A DNA stretch of 36,879 nucleotides, from the NCBI GenBank assembly GCA_017577365.1, contig PKRJ01000036.1:1-36879 (forward strand). The letters run 5' to 3'. The DNA is from Gammaproteobacteria bacterium. Its GTDB lineage: Bacteria > Pseudomonadota > Gammaproteobacteria > Steroidobacterales > Rariloculaceae. A program made the position numbers and the translations under genes. Below are positions 1 through 8,174 of the stretch, piece after piece. Each line of letters opens with the position of its first letter. Positions within the stretch are counted from its first letter, which is position 1. Below the pieces are notes generated by a model. It worked only from the letters and a program-made list of their open reading frames with translations, ran no database searches and was not told the origin of the DNA.

Positions 1-176
1 GTCCCGGGCGGCAAATCGATCTCGGGCCGCGAGACGTGCAGGAAGGAGAACGGTTTCCCTTCGGCGAGCGCGCGTGCCTCGTCCGTATCGACGACGTCGT
101 ACGGCGGCGCGGCGACGGAGGAAGCGTGCTCGGGGCGCGGTCGAAGCGCGCGGAACGGGCGAACGAGAACGGTCAT
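1..176 (-). CDS. DUF1015 family protein, N-terminal part only
   Basis: The first 58 codons of a minus-strand gene are visible; the rest lies beyond the left edge. The protein begins MTVLVRPFRALRPRPE and continues with AAPPYDVV and PFSFLHVSRPEIDLP, the typical opening of DUF1015 proteins, a widespread bacterial family without a settled function. Its ATG (174-176 on the complement) overlaps the TGA of rimO in an ATGA arrangement, so the two genes are probably translationally coupled in one operon. No catalytic role can be assigned from this fragment. Confidence 0.8.
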   Translation of the reverse strand, partial: MTVLVRPFRALRPRPEHASSVAAPPYDVVDTDEARALAEGKPFSFLHVSRPEIDLPPG

Positions 177-1510
177 GACGCAACCCTCACGTCGTCGAGG
201 ACCGGCGAAGCGTAGAGGTCGTACTCGTCCGAGTCTTCGACCTCGACTTCGACGATCGCACCGGGTCGGATCCCGTCGATCCGCGGCAGGTACACGTTGC
301 CGTCGATCTCGGGCGCGTCGCCTTTCGAGCGCGCAACGATGCGGTCCTCTTCGACGCGGTCGACGATCGCTTCGATCCGCGTGCCGACGAGACGCGCGAG
401 CCGGCGGGCGCTGATGGCCTGTTGCGCAGCCATCAAGCGATGCCACCGCTCCTCGATGACGGGCGCGGGGACCGGGTCGGGCAGCGCGTTCGATGCCGCG
501 CCGTCCACGGCCTCGTAGCGGAAGCAGCCGACGCGATCGAGCTCCGCCTCGTCGAGCCACTCGAGGAGATACTCGAAATCGGCCCCGGTCTCGCCGGGAA
601 AGCCGACGATGAACGACGAGCGCAGCGTCAGCGATGGCACCGCGTCGCGCCATGCGCGGATACGCTCGAGCGTCTTCTCGTCCGTCGCCGGACGGCGCAT
701 CGCCTTCAGAATGCGCGGGCTCGCGTGCTGGAACGGAATGTCGAGATACGGGAGCACTTTGCCTTCGGCCATCAGCGGTATCAGCTCGTCGACGTGCGGA
801 TACGGATAGACGTAGTGGAGCCGCACCCACGCACCGAGCTCGCCGAGGGCGTCGGCGAGATCGGTCAGGCGCGTCCGGAGGTTCCGGCCTCGCCACTCGA
901 ACGGCGCGTACTTCAGATCCACGCCGTAGGCGCTCGTGTCCTGCGAGATTACGAGCAGCTCGCGCACACCGGCGCGCACGAGCCGCTCCGCTTCCTCGAG
1001 CACATCGGTTGCGGTTCGGCTCACGAGCGGGCCCCGCAGGCTCGGGATGATGCAGAAGCTGCAACGGTGATTGCAGCCTTCCGAGATCTTCACGTACGCG
1101 TAATGCCGGGGCGTCAGGCGGATGCCCTGCGGCGGAATCAGGTCGGCGTACGGCGCGTGCGGCGGGGGACACGCGTCGTGGATCGCGGCGATCACTTCCT
1201 CGTACCGGTGCGGTCCCGTGACCGCAAGCACGCCGGGATGCCGCGCCCGGATCAGGTCCGCGTGCACGCCGAGGCATCCCGTGACGATCACGCGCCCGTT
1301 CTCGGCGAGCGCCTCGCCGATCGCGTCGAGCGACTCTTCGCGCGCGCTGTCGAGGAAGCCGCACGTGTTGACGACCACGACGTCGGCGCCCGCGTAGTCG
1401 GCTGCCGTCTCGTAGCCTTCGGCGCGCAGCCTGCTCAGTATCCGCTCGGAATCGACGAGCGCCTTCGGGCAGCCGAGGCTGACGAACCCTATTCGCGGAG
1501 CGGCGGACAT
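173..1510 (-). CDS. rimO: Ribosomal protein S12 methylthiotransferase RimO
   Basis: This radical-SAM enzyme adds a methylthio group to the conserved aspartate of ribosomal protein S12 (uS12) in the cytoplasm. The N-terminal methylthiotransferase domain carries cluster cysteines C14 (SLGCPKALVDSE), C50 (VVNTCGFL) and C79 (VTGCLG). The radical-SAM motif CNHRCSFC gives C146, C150 and C153, and the following IIPSLRGPLVSR is typical of RimO rather than MiaB. The C-terminus, around EAIVDRVEEDRIVARS, is the TRAM domain. I chose the ATG at 1508-1510 (MSAAPRIGFVSLGCPK) because it gives 445 residues, the usual RimO length. The open frame runs on to 1633, but the extra 41 residues look non-coding. The stop overlaps the start of the DUF1015 gene. 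Confidence 0.95.
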   Translation of the reverse strand: MSAAPRIGFVSLGCPKALVDSERILSRLRAEGYETAADYAGADVVVVNTCGFLDSAREESLDAIGEALAENGRVIVTGCLGVHADLIRARHPGVLAVTGPHRYEEVIAAIHDACPPPHAPYADLIPPQGIRLTPRHYAYVKISEGCNHRCSFCIIPSLRGPLVSRTATDVLEEAERLVRAGVRELLVISQDTSAYGVDLKYAPFEWRGRNLRTRLTDLADALGELGAWVRLHYVYPYPHVDELIPLMAEGKVLPYLDIPFQHASPRILKAMRRPATDEKTLERIRAWRDAVPSLTLRSSFIVGFPGETGADFEYLLEWLDEAELDRVGCFRYEAVDGAASNALPDPVPAPVIEERWHRLMAAQQAISARRLARLVGTRIEAIVDRVEEDRIVARSKGDAPEIDGNVYLPRIDGIRPGAIVEVEVEDSDEYDLYASPVLDDVRVAS

Positions 1511-1680
1511 CGAAAATTTCCCATTGCGGTCGATCGGCGGGCGACGCATCCCTGCAGAGCCGAGCCGCCTGCGGCGAGAGGCGGGGCGCTTATTCCGCCA
1601 TGCCGGACCGAAAAACGCAAACCGTTCGTGCACCGGCGCATGCTACGCTAGCGTGGAACCAGAGCGCCGGAGAGTCGTCG

Positions 1681-2151
1681 ATGGGCTCCGAACGAACCCG
1701 CGAGATCGGCCGCGACGAGCTCGAATCGCTCGTAGGCGAGCCGCTCGGCGTATCCGACTGGATGATCGTCGACCAGCGCCGGGTCGACGCGTTCGCCGAC
1801 GTCACCGAGGACCACCAGTTCATCCACGTGGACCCGGCGCGCGCCGCCGCGACGCCGTTCGGGGGGACGATCGCCCACGGCCTGCTCACGCTGTCGCTGA
1901 TCGTGCCGCTCTGCATCGACATGGTGCCGAAGCTCGCCGGCGTCCGCCTGCTCCTCAATTACGGCTTCGACAAGGTCCGTTTCCCGGCACCGGTGCGGGT
2001 CGGCAAGCGGATTCGCGCCAGAGCGGAGCTACTCGACGTCACGGAGCGCAAGCCCGGGCAGGTGCTGATGAAGCTCGGCGTGACGATCGAGATCGAGGGC
2101 GAGGAGAAGCCGGCGCTCATCGCCGAGTGGCTGAGCCTGCACGTCTTCTGA
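1681..2151 (+). CDS. MaoC-like (R)-specific enoyl-CoA hydratase
   Basis: A 156-residue single hotdog-fold protein of the MaoC/NodN dehydratase type. Such enzymes hydrate 2-enoyl-CoA thioesters to (R)-3-hydroxyacyl-CoA; the exact acyl substrate cannot be read here. The catalytic D-x4-H pair is visible as D44 and H49 in the segment DVTEDHQFIHVD, followed by the hydratase-2 segment FGGTIAHGLLTLSL. The ATG at 1681 is preceded by a GGAGAG ribosome-binding site about eight bases upstream; the frame is open from 1600, but those codons look non-coding. The gene is divergent from rimO across 170 bp. A TGCTACGCT string at 1641-1649 resembles an extended -10 element. No fatty-acid or PHA gene lies next to it. 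Confidence 0.85.
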   Translation: MGSERTREIGRDELESLVGEPLGVSDWMIVDQRRVDAFADVTEDHQFIHVDPARAAATPFGGTIAHGLLTLSLIVPLCIDMVPKLAGVRLLLNYGFDKVRFPAPVRVGKRIRARAELLDVTERKPGQVLMKLGVTIEIEGEEKPALIAEWLSLHVF

Positions 2152-2251
2152 CCGCCATACCCCGGCAACCGCGAGGCGCGGCGGCGCGACGAAACTTCGC
2201 GAGACGCAACCTTCTTCTCCGCGCGACGGGGGCGGGCTTCGTCATGGCATG

Positions 2252-2267
2252 ACGATTGCAAAATCGT
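2252..2267. promoter_or_regulatory. Palindromic element upstream of treY, copy 1
   Basis: ACGATT-GCAA-AATCGT is a perfect 6+4+6 inverted repeat. Its 14-bp core (2253-2266) matches the core of a second palindrome at 2376-2389 at 13 of 14 positions. It lies in the gap between the hydratase gene and treY. This looks like a dimeric repressor or activator operator, but the cognate regulator is not in the window. Confidence 0.5.
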
Positions 2268-2374
2268 ACATCGGCGCTCCCGTCCGTTCTTGCGTTCAAG
2301 AGCTATGTTTCCGAGCGACGACGCCACGAACGCGGCGTCACGGCTCCGTCCCGTCGGTGATTCGGGTTTTGGTT

Positions 2375-2390
2375 TCGATTGCGAAATCGA
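2375..2390. promoter_or_regulatory. Palindromic element upstream of treY, copy 2
   Basis: TCGATT-GCGA-AATCGA is a perfect 6+4+6 inverted repeat, 123 bp downstream of copy 1 and 45 bp before the treY ATG. The spacer and inner arms (GATTGC-R-AAATC) are conserved between the copies, so the match extends beyond simple palindromy. A paired operator controlling treY is the likely reading. Confidence 0.5.
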
Positions 2391-2435
2391 GAATTCACGC
2401 TCTCGACTCCGGCTCGCGCCGGCGGAGGCGAAGCC

Positions 2436-4976
2436 ATGAGCTTGTCGCGCGTCGAGCACAGGGGCCGCATACCGGCGGTGCGGCCCGTCGCGACCTATCG
2501 GGTGCAGCTCAACGCCGATTTCGACCTCGTCGACGCGGCGGCGCTCACGTCCTATCTCGCGAACCTCGGCATCAGTCATCTCTATTGTTCTCCATACATG
2601 CAGGCCGCGCCCGGTAGCGAGCACGGCTACGACGTCGCCGACCCGACGCGGGTCAACGACGAGCTCGGGGGCGAGGGAGCGCACGCGAGGTTGAGCGCCG
2701 CGCTGGCCGAGCACGGCCTCGGACAGCTGCTCGATATCGTGCCGAACCATACGGCGATCGTGCGCGAGAACCCGTGGTGGTGGGACGTGCTCGAGCACGG
2801 TCCCGCGAGCCGCTACGCCCGCTACTTCGACGTCGACTGGGCCGCCGAGGACGAGCGAGGCCAGAACGTGGTGCTGTTGCCGGTGCTCGGCGACCATTAC
2901 GGACGCGAGCTCGAGGCGGGGAATATCCGGCTCGAGCGGTCGGACGGCGCGTTGCGTGTGCGCTACCACGATCATCTGTTCCCGACTGCGCCGGGCTCGG
3001 TCGACGTGTTGCTCGGTATGACCGGCATCGACCCGGACGCACCCGATGCCGTCGAGCGCGCGATCGAAGCGGCGAACCGGCACCCCGATATGCTCGACGC
3101 GGTGATAGACCGGCAACACTATCGGCTCGCGTACTGGCGAATCGCGAGCCGGGAGCTCGGCTACCGGCGGTTCTTCAATATCGACACGCTGATCGGCATG
3201 CGGACCGAGCGCGAGGAAGTCTTTCGCGACCTCCACGTTCGTGTGCTCGAATGGCTGCGCTCCGGCGTCCTGGACGGCGTTCGCATCGACCATATCGACG
3301 GGCTGTACGATCCGCTCGAGTATCTCGAGCGGCTGCACGAGGCTTGCCCCGGCGCATGGAAGCTCGTCGAGAAGATCCTCGAGCCCGGCGAGGAGCTGCC
3401 GGACGATTGGCCGGTCGCGGGCACCACCGGCTACGAGTTCATCCACGCCGCCGGATCGTTGTTCGTAGATCCGCACGGCGAACGGCCGTTGACCGAGCTT
3501 TATCGAGAGGCGGCGGGCGGGGACGACGACTACGCGTCGCTCGTGCGCGAGACGAAGCATGCGGTGCTGCACGACCTGCTCGGCAGCGACGTGAACCGGC
3601 TGACGAGCTTGCTCGAGGAGATCACGGCGCGGCATCGGCGCTACCGGGACTACACGCGCGAAGAGCTGCGCGAGGCGCTGAAAGAGACGATCGCGTGCTT
3701 CCCCGTGTATCGGACCTATGTCCGACCGGCCGCGGAACGCGTTTCGCCGGACGACGCGCGTCACATCGAGCAAGCGATCGAGCGCGCGAAGCGAAACCGC
3801 GCCGACGTCGATTGCGACCTGCTCGATTTCTTGCGCGACATCCTGCTGCTCGAAATGGACGGCATGCTCGAAGCCGAGTTCGCCATGCGCTTCCAGCAGC
3901 TTACCGGCCCGGCGATGGCGAAGGGGGTCGAGGACACGGCGTTCTATCGCTACAACCGGCTCGTCGCGCTGAACGAGGTCGGCGGCGCCGCGGACCGCTT
4001 CGGTTCCGACGTCGACGAGTTCCACGCGTGGGCCGCGCGTATCGCCGCGAGCCGGCCGCGCACTTTGCTCGCGACGTCGACCCACGACACGAAACGCTCA
4101 GAGGACGTCCGCATGCGGCTCGTGCTCCTTTCGGAGATTCCGCAACGCTGGGCCGAGACCGTGCGGCGCTGGATCGCACGCAACGAGCGCTACAGGCGCG
4201 CGGAGTTGCCCGATCGCAACGCGGAATACCTGCTCTACCAGACGCTGGTCGGAGCGTGGCCGATCGATCCCGCGCGCACGAAGGCGTATATGCTGAAGGC
4301 CGCTCGCGAGGCGAGGCTATACACGACGTGGAATCGTCCGAACGCGGAGTACGAGGAAGCCCTCGCCGATTTCGTCGATGCCGTCATGTCCGACCGCGAG
4401 TTCGTCGCCGATCTCGAGCGCTTCGTCGGGCCGCTCGTCCCGGCGGGGCGCACGAACTCGCTCGCGTTGACGCTCCTCAAGCTCGCGTGCCCGGGTGTGC
4501 CCGACTTCTACCGCGGCACCGAGCTCTGGGATCTTTCTCTCGTCGACCCGGACAACCGGCGGCCCGTCGACTACGAGCTTCGCAGGCGGCTTCTCGACGA
4601 GCTGGATCATCTGTCGCTCCAATCGATCGTCGCTCGCGCCGACGAAGGATTGCCCAAGCTCTGGTTGATTCGACGAGGGCTCGAGGCTCGACGAGATCAC
4701 GAGAACGCATTCGCCGACGGCGCGTATCGGCCGCTCCGCGCGGCCGGCTCGAAGAAAAAGCATGTAGTGGCCTTCGAGCGCGGCGACGAGATCGTCGCGC
4801 TCGCGCCGCGCTGGCCGTTGAAGCTCGCGGGCGAATGGCGGGACACCACGCTCGACCTGCCCGCGGGTATTTGGCGCAACGTGCTGACTGGAGAGGCGGT
4901 TGAAGGGGGGGAAGTAGGGATCGCGGATGTTCTGCGGCGATTCCCGGTCGCATTGCTCGCTCGTGCAGGCGGATGA
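2436..4976 (+). CDS. treY: Maltooligosyl trehalose synthase TreY (GH13)
   Basis: TreY is a cytoplasmic GH13 enzyme that isomerises the reducing-end alpha-1,4 bond of maltooligosaccharides to alpha,alpha-1,1. TreZ then releases trehalose. The 846-residue product has the family N-terminus (ATYRVQLNADFDL, then ISHLYCSPYMQAAPGS.HGYDV) and the four GH13 regions: DIVPNH; DGVRIDHIDGL with nucleophile D285; KLVEKIL with acid/base E312; and TSTHDTKRSED with H550/D551. The C-terminal part has LACPGVPDFYRGTELWD, also typical. The ATG at 2436 follows GGAGG at 2423-2427; the open frame starts at 2379. No treZ, treX or glg gene is adjacent, so the partner enzyme must be elsewhere. Two palindromes upstream may be its operators. 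Confidence 0.95.
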   Translation: MSLSRVEHRGRIPAVRPVATYRVQLNADFDLVDAAALTSYLANLGISHLYCSPYMQAAPGSEHGYDVADPTRVNDELGGEGAHARLSAALAEHGLGQLLDIVPNHTAIVRENPWWWDVLEHGPASRYARYFDVDWAAEDERGQNVVLLPVLGDHYGRELEAGNIRLERSDGALRVRYHDHLFPTAPGSVDVLLGMTGIDPDAPDAVERAIEAANRHPDMLDAVIDRQHYRLAYWRIASRELGYRRFFNIDTLIGMRTEREEVFRDLHVRVLEWLRSGVLDGVRIDHIDGLYDPLEYLERLHEACPGAWKLVEKILEPGEELPDDWPVAGTTGYEFIHAAGSLFVDPHGERPLTELYREAAGGDDDYASLVRETKHAVLHDLLGSDVNRLTSLLEEITARHRRYRDYTREELREALKETIACFPVYRTYVRPAAERVSPDDARHIEQAIERAKRNRADVDCDLLDFLRDILLLEMDGMLEAEFAMRFQQLTGPAMAKGVEDTAFYRYNRLVALNEVGGAADRFGSDVDEFHAWAARIAASRPRTLLATSTHDTKRSEDVRMRLVLLSEIPQRWAETVRRWIARNERYRRAELPDRNAEYLLYQTLVGAWPIDPARTKAYMLKAAREARLYTTWNRPNAEYEEALADFVDAVMSDREFVADLERFVGPLVPAGRTNSLALTLLKLACPGVPDFYRGTELWDLSLVDPDNRRPVDYELRRRLLDELDHLSLQSIVARADEGLPKLWLIRRGLEARRDHENAFADGAYRPLRAAGSKKKHVVAFERGDEIVALAPRWPLKLAGEWRDTTLDLPAGIWRNVLTGEAVEGGEVGIADVLRRFPVALLARAGG

Positions 4977-5043
4977 CGATTGCGTGACGCTGCCGCGCGC
5001 CGGGCCGCGCCCTAGAAGCTTCCGTATTGCGTATTATTGTACG

Positions 5044-8000
5044 ATGCAAAAATTATTTGCCGGTGCGCGCGCGTTGCTGGCGAGGTCGGGAAGTCGCTCC
5101 GACGATGGTCGAGACGCAGTCGCCGGGTTCCGTCCCGACGAGCTCGTGCGAAAGTTGCTCTCGGGTCGGGGTGAGATCCGCGAGCTGCTGCGGAGCGAGA
5201 CTCGAAGCGCGCTTGGCTCTCCGCGCGATTGGCCGCTCGAGCTGCTCGGCGTGGCGAACGTCTGCTTGGACGCGCCGCGACCGATGTGGCTCGTGTGGGG
5301 CCCTGAATCGCTGTTGATCTACAACGACGCCGCGATTCCGCTGCTCGGCAAAGCCCACCCCGACGCTTTCGGCAAACGGGCCCGCGAGGCCCGCGTCGAC
5401 CTTTGGGAGACGGTGGGTGCGGCGGTCGAGAACGTCATGCTGTCGGGCTGCCCGCGCTGCCTGTCGGACCGATTGCTGATGCTCGATTCGGGCAGCGCGA
5501 TCGAGGAGCGCTATTTCGAGATCGTTGCGAGTCCGCTACTGCGCGGCGGCGCGGTGGTCGGCGTGCTGTGCTCGGCGGTCGATACGACCGTGAAAGTTCA
5601 GGCGGCCAGGCGGCGCGAGACGCTGGACGAGCTCGACGCTCGGATGGCACGAGCGGCGGACGAGGACGAAGCGTGGGCGGCCGCGGTCGCATCGCTCGAG
5701 CGGAACCCGGCGGACTTGCGTTACGCGATCCTCTACCGGACCGACGGCGTCGGCGGCCTTGCGCGGCTCGCCGGCACCGCCGGTATCGTGTCGGAAGACC
5801 CTCGCGTCCCGGCGATCATCGAGCCGGCCGCGGCGAACGCGCCGTGGCCGCTCGCGCACGCGGCCGACCTCAAAGCGCCGATACGCTGGTCCGATGCGCT
5901 CGTCTGTCCGCTGGTCGCGCGGTCGGGCGACGTCAACGGATACCTGATCGCGGGCTTGAGCCCGAGGCTCGAGGCCGACGACGACTACCTCGATTTCGTG
6001 GAGTCGGCCGCCGAACGGATCGGAACCGGCGTAGCGCTCGCGCGCGCTCGCGAGGATCAGGTGAGACGCGAGCACACGCTCGAACGCGTCCGCCGGCGGC
6101 TCGAGCAGCGCTGCGCGGATCTCGCGAGGCTGATCGAGCATGCGCCGATTCCGATCGTCGTCGTACGCGGCGACACCTACGAGGTCGAAATGGCGAACGC
6201 CGCCGCTATCGCCGTATCGGGCGGCCGCGCCGTCGTCGGGAAGCCGCTGCTCGACGCTCTGCCGGAGCTCGCCGTATACGCCGATCGGCTTCGGCACGTG
6301 CTCGAGACCGGCGAGCCCGAGGTCGGGCACGAGGTTGCCGTGAGACTCGAGCGCGGCGGGCGCCTCGAGGACACGTGGTTCACGTTCGTCGGAGCGCGTC
6401 TCGACGACGTCGGCGACGGCGCGCGGATCGTGATCGTCGCGAGCGACGTCACGGAGCTCGTGCGCAAACGCGCGGCGCTCGAGGAGAGTGAGTCGCGCTA
6501 CCGGCATATCTTCGATAGCGTCGACGTTTCGATCTGGGAGGAAGATTTCACCGACGCCTTGCCGATCCTCGACGAGATCGGCGCGGACGGACCGGAGGAG
6601 CTCAAGAGTTATCTCGAGCGGCGTCCCGAGTTTCTTCGCCGCGCGCGCGACGCGATCCGCGTGACCGACGTCAACGAGGCGACGGTGCGGCTCTTCGGCG
6701 CGCGCGACAAGCGGGAGCTGGCCGAATCGCTGAAGCGCATCTTTCTTCCGGAGACCTGGCAGGCCTTCGTCGACAAGCTCGTCGCCGTCGCGACGAGGCA
6801 GCCGCTTACGCGAACCGATACCGTCGCGTGCACGCTGGACGGCGAGCGCCGTGATCTCTCGATGACGATCGTCGGATCGCCCGAGGCCGTATCGCCCGGT
6901 CGAGTGCTGGTCACGCTGACGGACATCACCGAGCACAAGCGCCTCGAGCAGGCGCTGCGCGAGGCCGACCGGCACAAGGACGAGTTCCTCGCGACGCTCG
7001 CGCACGAGCTCAGAAATCCGCTCGCGTCGCTCCGGAGCAGTGTCGACCTGCTCCGGGGCACGACCGGCGCGGCACCCGCGACGATCGTCGACATCATCGA
7101 CCGCCAGATCGAGCATCTCGTTCGCTTGGCGAACGATTTGTACGAGACGTCGCGGATCCGGCTCGGCACGTACGAAATACGCCGGCAACGAGTCGCGCTC
7201 GCCGACGTGCTCGACGACGCGATCGAGACGACCCGCTCGCTGATCGAAGCGGCGGGCCACGAGCTCGTGACGAGCCTGCCGGAAGAGCCGCTATGGCTCG
7301 ACGGCGACCCGATGCGGCTCGTGCAGATCTTCACGAACCTGTTGAACAACGCGGCACGCTATACGCGCGAGCCGGGGCGGATCAGCGTCGTCGCGAGGCG
7401 CGTCGACGACAAGGTGGAGATCGCCGTCACGGACACCGGTATCGGGATCGACCCCGATGCGCTGCCGCGGCTGTTCACGATTTTCAGCCGGGTCGGCGGC
7501 GCGGAGAAATCCGGCGTCTCCGGGCTCGGCATCGGCCTCGCGCTCGCGAAGCAGCTCGCGGAGATGCACGGCGGGACGATCGAGGCGCGCAGCGAAGGCG
7601 AGGGGAAGGGGAGCACGTTCGTCGTTCGGCTACCGATCGCGCCGCCGCCCGACGAAGGCGAGCGGGACGAGCCGCCCGCCGCCGATTCGATCGCGGGCAG
7701 TCGAGTTCTCCTCGTCGAGGATCACGAGGACACCGCCGAGACGCTGCGCATGCTGCTCGAAGCGAACGGCGCGGAGGTTCGCGTCGCGACGACGGGGCCG
7801 CAGGCGCTCGCGGCTTACGCGCGCTTCGAGCCCGACGTCGTGCTGCTCGATATCGGTCTGCCGGGCATGAGCGGATACGAGGTCGCGAGGCGGCTGCGCG
7901 CGGAGTTTCCCACGCGTGCGACGATGCTCGTCGCGTTGACAGGGTGGGGGCGTCAGGAAGACGTGAGCCGCGCCCGCGACGTGGGCTTCGACGACCATCT

Positions 8001-8100
8001 GGTCAAACCCGTCGACCTCGCGGCGTTGCGCCGACTTCTCGCGAGCTCGAAGCGCTCGGCATCCGACGATTCTCCTCGAACGGAGCGGCCGGTGCCGTGA
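5044..8100 (+). CDS. Hybrid sensor histidine kinase with PAS/GAF sensory domains and C-terminal receiver
   Basis: A 1018-residue soluble hybrid kinase with no clear transmembrane segment. The N-terminal PAS-like domain has PMWLVWGPESLLIYNDAA, the form seen in many multi-sensor kinases. A GAF-like region follows (roughly residues 200-330), then two PAS-type modules ending near VLVTLTDITEHKRLEQAL. The HisKA box FLATLAHELRNPL carries phospho-acceptor H654. The HATPase has the N box FTNLLNNAARYT and G boxes DTGIGI and GLGIGLALAKQ. The receiver has phospho-acceptor D936 in VVLLDIGLPGMSG and K988 in HLVKPVDL. The ATG at 5044 has no Shine-Dalgarno sequence and lies just after TATTAT (5032-5037). It is 67 bp downstream of treY. 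There is no paired regulator nearby, and the signal is unknown. Confidence 0.9.
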   Translation: MQKLFAGARALLARSGSRSDDGRDAVAGFRPDELVRKLLSGRGEIRELLRSETRSALGSPRDWPLELLGVANVCLDAPRPMWLVWGPESLLIYNDAAIPLLGKAHPDAFGKRAREARVDLWETVGAAVENVMLSGCPRCLSDRLLMLDSGSAIEERYFEIVASPLLRGGAVVGVLCSAVDTTVKVQAARRRETLDELDARMARAADEDEAWAAAVASLERNPADLRYAILYRTDGVGGLARLAGTAGIVSEDPRVPAIIEPAAANAPWPLAHAADLKAPIRWSDALVCPLVARSGDVNGYLIAGLSPRLEADDDYLDFVESAAERIGTGVALARAREDQVRREHTLERVRRRLEQRCADLARLIEHAPIPIVVVRGDTYEVEMANAAAIAVSGGRAVVGKPLLDALPELAVYADRLRHVLETGEPEVGHEVAVRLERGGRLEDTWFTFVGARLDDVGDGARIVIVASDVTELVRKRAALEESESRYRHIFDSVDVSIWEEDFTDALPILDEIGADGPEELKSYLERRPEFLRRARDAIRVTDVNEATVRLFGARDKRELAESLKRIFLPETWQAFVDKLVAVATRQPLTRTDTVACTLDGERRDLSMTIVGSPEAVSPGRVLVTLTDITEHKRLEQALREADRHKDEFLATLAHELRNPLASLRSSVDLLRGTTGAAPATIVDIIDRQIEHLVRLANDLYETSRIRLGTYEIRRQRVALADVLDDAIETTRSLIEAAGHELVTSLPEEPLWLDGDPMRLVQIFTNLLNNAARYTREPGRISVVARRVDDKVEIAVTDTGIGIDPDALPRLFTIFSRVGGAEKSGVSGLGIGLALAKQLAEMHGGTIEARSEGEGKGSTFVVRLPIAPPPDEGERDEPPAADSIAGSRVLLVEDHEDTAETLRMLLEANGAEVRVATTGPQALAAYARFEPDVVLLDIGLPGMSGYEVARRLRAEFPTRATMLVALTGWGRQEDVSRARDVGFDDHLVKPVDLAALRRLLASSKRSASDDSPRTERPVP

Positions 8101-8174
8101 CGCCGCGCGCGAGAGCCGTGGCATACGACTTGCACCCGGCGAACCACGCATGTCCGACGTGTCGGAGCTCGCCG

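Noticed and set aside
422..1651. 409-residue plus-strand open frame
   Set aside because: It is antisense to rimO and rich in Arg/Val/Asp. RimO is certain, so this is a shadow.
1959..4085. 708-residue minus-strand open frame
   Set aside because: It is antisense to treY, whose four GH13 regions are intact. The opposite frame has no recognisable domain.
4977..4984. Third operator copy before the histidine kinase (CGATTGCG)
   Set aside because: Only a half-site of 8 bases, expected by chance in a window of this size. Kept only as a note to the treY palindromes.
7293..8174. N-terminal extension of the M28 peptidase frame
   Set aside because: The 294 codons overlap the kinase gene in another frame and are Arg/Ala-rich. 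The signal peptide starts at 8175 with its own Shine-Dalgarno sequence.
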